Positions 5,908-9,917 of a DNA stretch of 9,917 nucleotides are shown piece by piece. Made by a program: the position numbers and the translations under genes. Below the pieces are notes generated by a model. That model saw nothing but the letters and a program-made list of their open reading frames with translations. It made no database searches and was not told the origin of the DNA. Numbering within the stretch: the stretch's first letter is position 1; each line of letters begins with the position of its first letter. This DNA is from Paracoccaceae bacterium (GTDB lineage Bacteria; Pseudomonadota; Alphaproteobacteria; Rhodobacterales; Rhodobacteraceae), in assembly GCA_020832725.1 (NCBI GenBank), contig JAFIEC010000241.1:1-9917 (forward strand). Reading direction: 5' to 3'.

Positions 5908-7278
5908 TCAGCCGGTCATCAGGCTTGTGTGGATGTCTTCGGCCGCATCGCGGCCCTGGGCCACGGCGGTCACGGTCAGGTCGTCGCCGCCTGCGGCGCA
6001 ATCGCCCCCCGCCCAGATGCCGGGCAGGCTGGTGCGCCCGGCCCCGGTAACGGCGATCTTGCCGCCCGCGAGATCGAGGCCCCCGGGCGCCCCCTCCAGC
6101 CGCTGGCCGATGGCCTTGAACACCTGATCGGCGTGCAGGCGAAAGGTCTCGGGCCTCGGGCGCAGGCCCTCGGGGCCGTCCTCTGTATAGGCGAATTCCA
6201 CCTCCGCCACGGCCCCGTTGCCATGCACCGCCACCGGCATTGCATCGGTGATGATCTTCACCCCTGCGGTCTGGGCATGTTCGATCTCGTGATCCGAGGC
6301 GCTCATGCGCTCGCGACCGCGACGATAGACGATGGTGACATGCTCTGCCCCCAGCAGGCGCGACTGCACTGCGGCATCCACCGCCGTCATGCCGCCCCCG
6401 ATGACCACCACATGGCGGCCCACGGGCAGGGTCGAAAGATCGGCGCTCTGGCGCAGCTCGGCGATGAAGGCCACCGCATCCTGTACGCCCTCGCGATCCT
6501 CGCCCTCAGCGTTCAGGGCGTTCACCCCTCCAAGCCCGATGCCAAGGAACACCGCGTCGAAGTCCTCCCGCAGCCCCTCCAGCGACAGATCGCCGCCCAG
6601 CGCACGCCCGGTCTCGAGGGTGATGCCGCCGATGGAGAGCAGCCAGTCCACCTCTTCGGCGGCGAAATCCCCGGGCGTCTTGTAGGCGGCGATGCCGTAT
6701 TCGTTGAGGCCCCCGGGCCGGGGCCGGGCATCATAGAGCGTGACCTCATGGCCCTTCATCGCCAGCCGGTGCGCACAGGCCAGACCCGCCGGCCCCGCCC
6801 CCACCACGGCCACCCGCCGCCCCGTGGGGGCCGCGCGATCATAAGGATGCACCCCCTCGGCCATCAGCCTGTCGGTGGCAAAGCGCTGCAGACGGCCGAT
6901 CTCCACCGGCTTGCCCTCGGCCATCTCGCGCACGCAGGCTCCCTCGCACAGGGCCTCGGTAGGGCAGACGCGGGCGCACATGCCGCCCAGGATGTTCTGG
7001 TCAAAGATCGTGCGCGCCGCCGCCTCGGGGGTGCCGGTGGCGATCTGGCGGATGAACAGGGGGATGTCGATCTCGGTCGGGCAGGCCGTGACGCAGGGCG
7101 CGTCATGGCAGAAATAGCACCGGTCGGCGGCAACGATCGCCTCGTGCCGGTCGAGCGGGGGCAGGACATCGGTGAAATTGTCGGCCAGCGCCTCGGCTGG
7201 CAGACGCCCCGCAACGATGCCGGGCGCCGTGATCCCCGCAGGCGCGGGACGCGGTGGCGTGCTGGACAAGGCGGACAC
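5908..7278 (-). CDS. preT: Dihydropyrimidine dehydrogenase subunit PreT
   Basis: Flavoprotein subunit that takes electrons from NAD(P)H through FAD and iron-sulfur clusters to PreA. The 456 residues match the N-terminal half of animal dihydropyrimidine dehydrogenase. An Fe-S domain has Cys54/57/62/66 and Cys101/105/111/115. The mammalian cluster ligands (Cys79, 82, 87, 91, 130, 136, 140 and Gln156) map at a constant offset of 25, giving Gln131 here as the unusual ligand. The FAD motif is VVGAGPAGLACA (158-169), the NAD(P)H motif VVIGGGMTAVDAA (291-303), and the second FAD motif GIWAGGDCA (420-428). The start is the GTG at 7278. AGGGA abuts it directly, so a TTG at 7269 (8 nt after AGGGAG) is a real alternative that would remove three residues. 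It is first in a two-gene operon with preA and has a RutR-like operator 45 bp upstream. Confidence 0.94.
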   Translation of the reverse strand: MSALSSTPPRPAPAGITAPGIVAGRLPAEALADNFTDVLPPLDRHEAIVAADRCYFCHDAPCVTACPTEIDIPLFIRQIATGTPEAAARTIFDQNILGGMCARVCPTEALCEGACVREMAEGKPVEIGRLQRFATDRLMAEGVHPYDRAAPTGRRVAVVGAGPAGLACAHRLAMKGHEVTLYDARPRPGGLNEYGIAAYKTPGDFAAEEVDWLLSIGGITLETGRALGGDLSLEGLREDFDAVFLGIGLGGVNALNAEGEDREGVQDAVAFIAELRQSADLSTLPVGRHVVVIGGGMTAVDAAVQSRLLGAEHVTIVYRRGRERMSASDHEIEHAQTAGVKIITDAMPVAVHGNGAVAEVEFAYTEDGPEGLRPRPETFRLHADQVFKAIGQRLEGAPGGLDLAGGKIAVTGAGRTSLPGIWAGGDCAAGGDDLTVTAVAQGRDAAEDIHTSLMTG

Positions 7279-7323
7279 TCCCTGTGGCTTGCTGTTTTCC
7301 CAACGCTGCCACGGGTGCGTTTT

Positions 7324-7339
7324 TTTATCAATTGGTCAA
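7324..7339 (-). promoter_or_regulatory. RutR-like operator upstream of preT
   Basis: Plus-strand TTTATCA-AT-TGGTCAA matches the E. coli RutR consensus TTGACCAnnTGGTCAA at 12 of 14 fixed positions, with one half-site perfect (TGGTCAA, 7333-7339). It lies 45 bp before the preT start codon and downstream of the terminator of the preceding gene, where a preTA operator should be. RutR is a TetR-family regulator that responds to uracil and controls pyrimidine degradation. No rutR gene is in the window, so the regulator would act in trans. Confidence 0.6.
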
Positions 7340-7390
7340 TTTTCCTCGCCGACCACACGCGCCGGGATGCCCGACCGCTGGGCAAAACGA

Positions 7391-7419
7391 AAGCTGCCCG
7401 CCCAAGGGGCGGGCAGCTT
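7391..7419 (-). terminator. Intrinsic terminator after the baeRF gene
   Basis: A 12-bp perfect stem (AAGCTGCCCGCC, 7391-7402, with GGCGGGCAGCTT, 7408-7419) around a 5-nt loop. Read on the minus strand it is followed by the T-rich TCGTTTTG. It begins 29 bp after the stop codon of the baeRF-type gene and insulates preTA from upstream transcription. Confidence 0.82.
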
Positions 7420-7448
7420 GGCAAATCATGGCTGCGGGAAAGGCCCCC

Positions 7449-8570
7449 TCAGACCGCGTAGCGCAGGACCGCGGCCAGAGCGCCGCCGCCGGGGATGTCC
7501 TCGCGCCGGACACCCATCACCTCGCCGCCTGCGGCAAGGGTGCGGCCCGCGATCTCGTCGACGACGCCATAGGTGGTAGCGTCTCCGCCCTCGGTGAAAT
7601 GCACGGCCCCGGTCTTTTCGTCGACCGAGCCGGGGATCACCTCGTCGATATCCACCAGCAGCGTATCGACTGCACCAAAGGTCGCCGCCCGTGCGGCCTG
7701 GGCCACATCGGCGGTGGCGCGCCCCTCGCCTGCACGGCTGTCATAGAGGGCGCGGAAGGCCCCAAGACGTTCCTCGTGCAGGATGTCGAGCACCTTGCGC
7801 GCCTCGCCTGCCAGATCGGCCGGGCTCATGCGGGCGGGGCTGTGCGCGATGGCCGGGCCGACGAGATCCTCGATGTTGTTGACCTCGCGGTAAAGCGACA
7901 GAAGCGGGTCGGTCGCGGCCAGGATCAGCGGCTCGGACCGCGCGGCCAGAACCGGGCGCAGGGCCGCGTCCACCTGCCGGCAATACTGGCGCAGGCGGAC
8001 CTTCTGCCCCTCACCCCCCTGAATGCGGCCCGAGGCCGAGCGGGAGTTGATGTTGGCCGTGCCCACGGCCGAGGCGGCATCCTTGGGCAGCGCCGGAACC
8101 CGGACCTCGCGCGCGGGAAGGTCGGCGAAGACCTCGATCAGTCGCACGTCGTTTTCTTCCAGCGCCAGCACGAAGGCGTGCTGACCGACAGAGGTCGCGC
8201 GCAGCAGCGGCTTGATGTGGAACCGGTCCGAGACCTGCACCATCGCCGTCAGATGGGTGGGCAGACGGTAGGTGCGGTTGAAATCGGGGGTCACGAAGAT
8301 CGCCAGACCATTGGCCTGATGCGCCCAGAAATCGTCATCCTCGGCCAGCCCCTCGATCTGGGCCTCGACCGCCCAGCGGGTGCGCTTGGCCACGCCCGCA
8401 GCCTCCAGCTGCGCATCGGCCTGCTTGGCCAGCTGGCCCAGCGTGGTGCGCGCGGGCCCGATGTGCTGGGTCTCCGGCGTGGTGGGCAGATAGAGGCTGA
8501 CGGCCGCCTCGCCGCGCTTGGCGACAAGCTTGCGAAGTTCGGCGGGCGTCGGAATATCGACGTAGAGCAT
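7449..8570 (-). CDS. baeRF-type (eRF1/aRF1-like) protein, function unknown
   Basis: A 373-residue soluble protein resembling the bacterial archaeo-eukaryotic release factor superfamily (baeRF); which numbered family it belongs to I cannot tell. An N-terminal domain (about 1-115) includes AVSLYLPTTPETQHIGPART, typical of these proteins. The middle domain (about 116-235) has an internal GGEGQ (185-189) followed by a basic helix, KVRLRQYCRQVDAAL, reminiscent of the GGQ loop and helix of eRF1 domain 2. The C-terminal part (about 290-373), TLLVDIDEVIPGSVDE through DEIAGRTLAAGGEV, resembles the L7Ae-like third domain. Members are predicted to act on stalled or modified ribosomes, but this is not demonstrated here. 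The ATG at 8570 has only a weak GGGATGG ribosome binding site upstream. It lies 97 bp downstream of sdhB on the same strand and ends in its own terminator. No signal peptide is visible. Confidence 0.75.
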   Translation of the reverse strand: MLYVDIPTPAELRKLVAKRGEAAVSLYLPTTPETQHIGPARTTLGQLAKQADAQLEAAGVAKRTRWAVEAQIEGLAEDDDFWAHQANGLAIFVTPDFNRTYRLPTHLTAMVQVSDRFHIKPLLRATSVGQHAFVLALEENDVRLIEVFADLPAREVRVPALPKDAASAVGTANINSRSASGRIQGGEGQKVRLRQYCRQVDAALRPVLAARSEPLILAATDPLLSLYREVNNIEDLVGPAIAHSPARMSPADLAGEARKVLDILHEERLGAFRALYDSRAGEGRATADVAQAARAATFGAVDTLLVDIDEVIPGSVDEKTGAVHFTEGGDATTYGVVDEIAGRTLAAGGEVMGVRREDIPGGGALAAVLRYAV

Positions 8571-8623
8571 GAAACCATCCCGTTTGCGCGGCAGAGGTGC
8601 CGCCTACCTGCGCCATGTGCCAT

Positions 8624-8649
8624 GCCCCCGCCGCCTGCGCAACGGGGGC
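8624..8649. terminator. Stem-loop between sdhB and the baeRF gene
   Basis: GCCCCCG (8624-8630) and CGGGGGC (8643-8649) form a 7-bp stem around a 12-nt loop, and an overlapping hairpin GCCGC-AGT-GCGGC spans 8648-8660. They lie just after the sdhB stop codon on the minus strand. No T-run follows, so it may be a weak terminator, an mRNA 3'-end stabiliser, or part of the baeRF leader. Confidence 0.4.
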
Positions 8650-8667
8650 CGCAGTGCGGCGGCTGGT

Positions 8668-9447
8668 TCAGGCCACCCGCTCGACCATCAGCTTCTTGAT
8701 CTCGGCGATCGCCTTGGCCGGGTTCAGGCCCTTGGGGCAGGTCTTGGCGCAGTTCATGATGGTGTGGCAGCGATAGAGCTTGAACGGGTCGTTCAGCTCG
8801 TCCAGCCGCTCGCCCGTGGCCTCGTCGCGGCTGTCGATGATCCAGCGATAGGCATGCAGAAGCGCCGCAGGGCCAAGGTAGCGGTCGCCGTTCCACCAGT
8901 AGGAGGGGCAGGCGGTGGAGCAGCAGGCGCACATCACGCATTCGTAAAGACCGTCAAGCTGCTCGCGGTCCTCGACCGATTGCTTCCACTCCTTGGCGGG
9001 CGTGTTCGACTTGGTCTCCAGCCAGGGCATGATGCTGGCATGCTGGGCATAGAAATGCGTCAGGTCCGGCACAAGGTCCTTGACCACGGGCATGTGGGGC
9101 AGCGGGTAGATGGTGACATCGCCCTCCACGTCGTCCATGCCCCAGATGCAGGCCAGCGTGTTGGAGCCGCCGATGTTCATGGCGCAGGAGCCGCAGATCC
9201 CCTCGCGGCAGGAGCGGCGGAAGGTCAGGGTGGGGTCGATCCTGCTCTTGATCCAGATGAGCGCGTCCAGAACCATCGGCCCGCAATCGTCGAGATCGAC
9301 GAAATAGGTATCCATCCGCGGATTCTGCCCGTCGTCGGGGCTCCAACGGTAGATGCGGAACGTCCGCAGCCGACCGGCACCCTCGGGGCGCGGCCAGGTC
9401 TTGCCCGCGACGATGCGCGAATTCTTGGGCAGGGTGAACTGAACCAT
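8668..9447 (-). CDS. sdhB: Succinate dehydrogenase iron-sulfur subunit
   Basis: SdhB carries electrons from the FAD of SdhA to ubiquinone in respiratory complex II at the inner membrane. The 259 residues are the usual length for alphaproteobacteria. All cluster ligands are present: [2Fe-2S] Cys80, 85, 88 and 100; [4Fe-4S] Cys170, 173, 176 and 237; [3Fe-4S] Cys180, 227 and 233, assigned by alignment to E. coli SdhB. The motifs SCREGICGSCAMNIGG and CVMCACCSTACPSYWWN are diagnostic. The ATG at 9447 is chosen because the protein then starts MVQFTLPKNS and AAAGG lies 8 nt upstream (9460-9456); longer frames run into the upstream gene. It follows the small lipoprotein gene by 17 bp, so co-transcription is likely. 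sdhA, sdhC and sdhD are not in the window and would be expected beyond its right edge (inference). Confidence 0.97.
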   Translation of the reverse strand: MVQFTLPKNSRIVAGKTWPRPEGAGRLRTFRIYRWSPDDGQNPRMDTYFVDLDDCGPMVLDALIWIKSRIDPTLTFRRSCREGICGSCAMNIGGSNTLACIWGMDDVEGDVTIYPLPHMPVVKDLVPDLTHFYAQHASIMPWLETKSNTPAKEWKQSVEDREQLDGLYECVMCACCSTACPSYWWNGDRYLGPAALLHAYRWIIDSRDEATGERLDELNDPFKLYRCHTIMNCAKTCPKGLNPAKAIAEIKKLMVERVA

Positions 9448-9464
9448 GGGTCGTGCCTTTCCTG

Positions 9465-9797
9465 TCAGCCGCGCAGCGGGCGGGTGGGCAATTCGCCCGT
9501 CCTGCGCACCACGCAATCGGTATATATGCGCTCGGGATCGCGCCCGAACAGCCAATCGGTGGAGATCTCGACCGCACCGCCCACCCGCGGCCCGCCGGTG
9601 CCGGTGGCAAGGTCAAGGTTGACGCGCGGCCCCATGGCGCTGCGCGCCTCGTCTCTGCAGACGCGCATGGCGGTCTCCATGTCCATCATCAGCGGCAGCC
9701 CGCAGCCCGACAGGGCCAGCGCCCCGGCCAGAGCCGCCGCCGCCGCCCTGCCCGCTGTGGCGTGCCGGGCCCGCCGCCCGCGCCCTGCGGCACGCAT
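9465..9797 (-). CDS. Small predicted lipoprotein upstream of sdhB
   Basis: A 110-residue protein with an Arg-rich start, an Ala/Leu-rich hydrophobic segment (18-29) and a lipobox LSGC with the lipidated Cys at 32, so it is probably attached to a membrane after signal peptidase II cleavage. The mature part is about 78 residues with two cysteines (47 and 95) that could form a disulfide. The end, ISTDWLFGRDPERIYTDCVVRRTGELPTRPL, resembles small unnamed Rhodobacterales proteins I have seen next to sdhB; no function is known to me. The ATG at 9797 is the last start before the signal sequence and lies inside copy 1 of a 54-bp repeat. An in-frame ATG at 9851 in copy 2 would add 18 repeat-encoded residues and spoil the signal peptide. 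No clear Shine-Dalgarno sequence precedes 9797. sdhB starts 17 bp downstream. Confidence 0.7.
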   Translation of the reverse strand: MRAAGRGRRARHATAGRAAAAALAGALALSGCGLPLMMDMETAMRVCRDEARSAMGPRVNLDLATGTGGPRVGGAVEISTDWLFGRDPERIYTDCVVRRTGELPTRPLRG

Positions 9798-9917
9798 CAG
9801 GTAAGACGCGCCTTCGGCCAGCCTGTCCGGATGCGGGCCTGCGGCACGCATCAGTAGAGACGCGCCTTAGGCCAGCCTGTCCGGATGCGGGCCTGCGGCA
9901 CGCATCAGTAGAGACGC
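9785..9917. repeat. 54-bp tandem repeat, at least 2.4 copies
   Basis: Copy 1 spans 9785-9838, copy 2 spans 9839-9892, and a partial third copy runs from 9893 to the window edge. Copies 1 and 2 match at 50 of 54 positions (differences at unit positions 17, 18, 19 and 31). The visible part of copy 3 is identical to copy 2. The period is a multiple of three. Read on the minus strand each unit contains ATG-CGT-GCC-GCA, the start of the lipoprotein gene, plus its upstream sequence. The array continues beyond the window, so the copy number is unknown. Confidence 0.95.
9830..9852. repeat. Hairpin at the repeat junction
   Basis: GATGCG (9830-9835) pairs with CGCATC (9847-9852), with three more pairs inside (GCC 9837-9839 with GGC 9843-9845) around a TGC loop. 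The same structure recurs at 9884-9906. On the minus strand the hairpin includes the ATG of the upstream repeat copies. Copy 1, which starts the lipoprotein, lacks the partner arm. Confidence 0.55.

Noticed and set aside
5897..6001. Upstream extension of preA adding 35 residues
   Set aside because: The extension is Arg-rich, lies inside preT, and the internal ATG at 5896 has a strong AGGGAGGA site at the right spacing.
4433..7461. Long plus-strand frames opposite preA and preT
   Set aside because: They are His-, Asp- and Gly-rich translations of the complementary strand of conserved genes. No motif, start signal or family was recognised.
9448..9555. Upstream extension of sdhB adding 36 residues
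   Set aside because: It overlaps the lipoprotein gene and is not SdhB-like. The ATG at 9447 gives the usual length and has its own ribosome binding site.
7254..9804. Long plus-strand frames opposite the baeRF, sdhB and lipoprotein genes
   Set aside because: They are antisense to SdhB with its eleven cluster cysteines and to the baeRF-type gene; composition is that of a shadow frame.
9785..9917. CRISPR array
   Set aside because: The 54-bp units are contiguous with no unique spacers, so this is a simple tandem repeat.

Overview
The window is about 9.9 kb of very GC-rich DNA (many GC-only runs, strong G/C bias at third codon positions). The gene families point to an alphaproteobacterium of the Rhodobacterales (Rhodobacteraceae/Paracoccaceae). 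The main pointers are the divergent pair of DUF6456- and DUF6477-type genes, a Rhodobacterales-like PreT/PreA pair, and a succinate dehydrogenase iron-sulfur subunit with a small lipoprotein gene just upstream. No rRNA, tRNA, CRISPR array, transposase or phage gene was seen, so this looks like chromosomal housekeeping DNA.

Layout. (1) 10-1275, minus strand: a DUF6456 helix-turn-helix protein of unknown role. (2) 1276-1492: an AT-richer divergent regulatory region holding a perfect DnaA-box sequence, a 13-bp palindrome, a 9-bp direct repeat, a possible 11-codon leader ORF with a strong ribosome binding site, and a long GC-rich stem-loop. (3) 1493-4517, plus strand: a DUF6477 protein, guaA (GMP synthase) 9 bp later, then an EamA/DMT-family transporter. 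(4) 4518-4594: convergent intergenic region with several strong inverted repeats. (5) 4595-7278, minus strand: the preT-preA operon for the reductive first step of pyrimidine catabolism, preceded at 7324-7339 by a near-perfect match to the RutR operator. (6) 7449-8570, minus strand: a protein of the bacterial archaeo-eukaryotic release factor-like (baeRF) superfamily, followed by a clear intrinsic terminator at 7391-7419. (7) 8668-9797, minus strand: sdhB and, just upstream, a small lipoprotein gene. (8) 9785-9917: a 54-bp tandem repeat that runs off the window and carries the start codon of the lipoprotein gene in every copy.

How the genes fit together. The recognisable functions are nucleotide metabolism (GMP synthesis; uracil/thymine reduction) and respiration (complex II). 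The preTA pair is a self-contained transcription unit: an upstream terminator insulates it from the baeRF gene, and a RutR-like site suggests induction by pyrimidines. The lipoprotein and sdhB are 17 bp apart and are probably the tail of a larger sdh operon whose other genes lie beyond the right edge (inference). The most interesting unexplained sequence is the 1276-1492 divergent region and the repeat-duplicated translation start at the right end.
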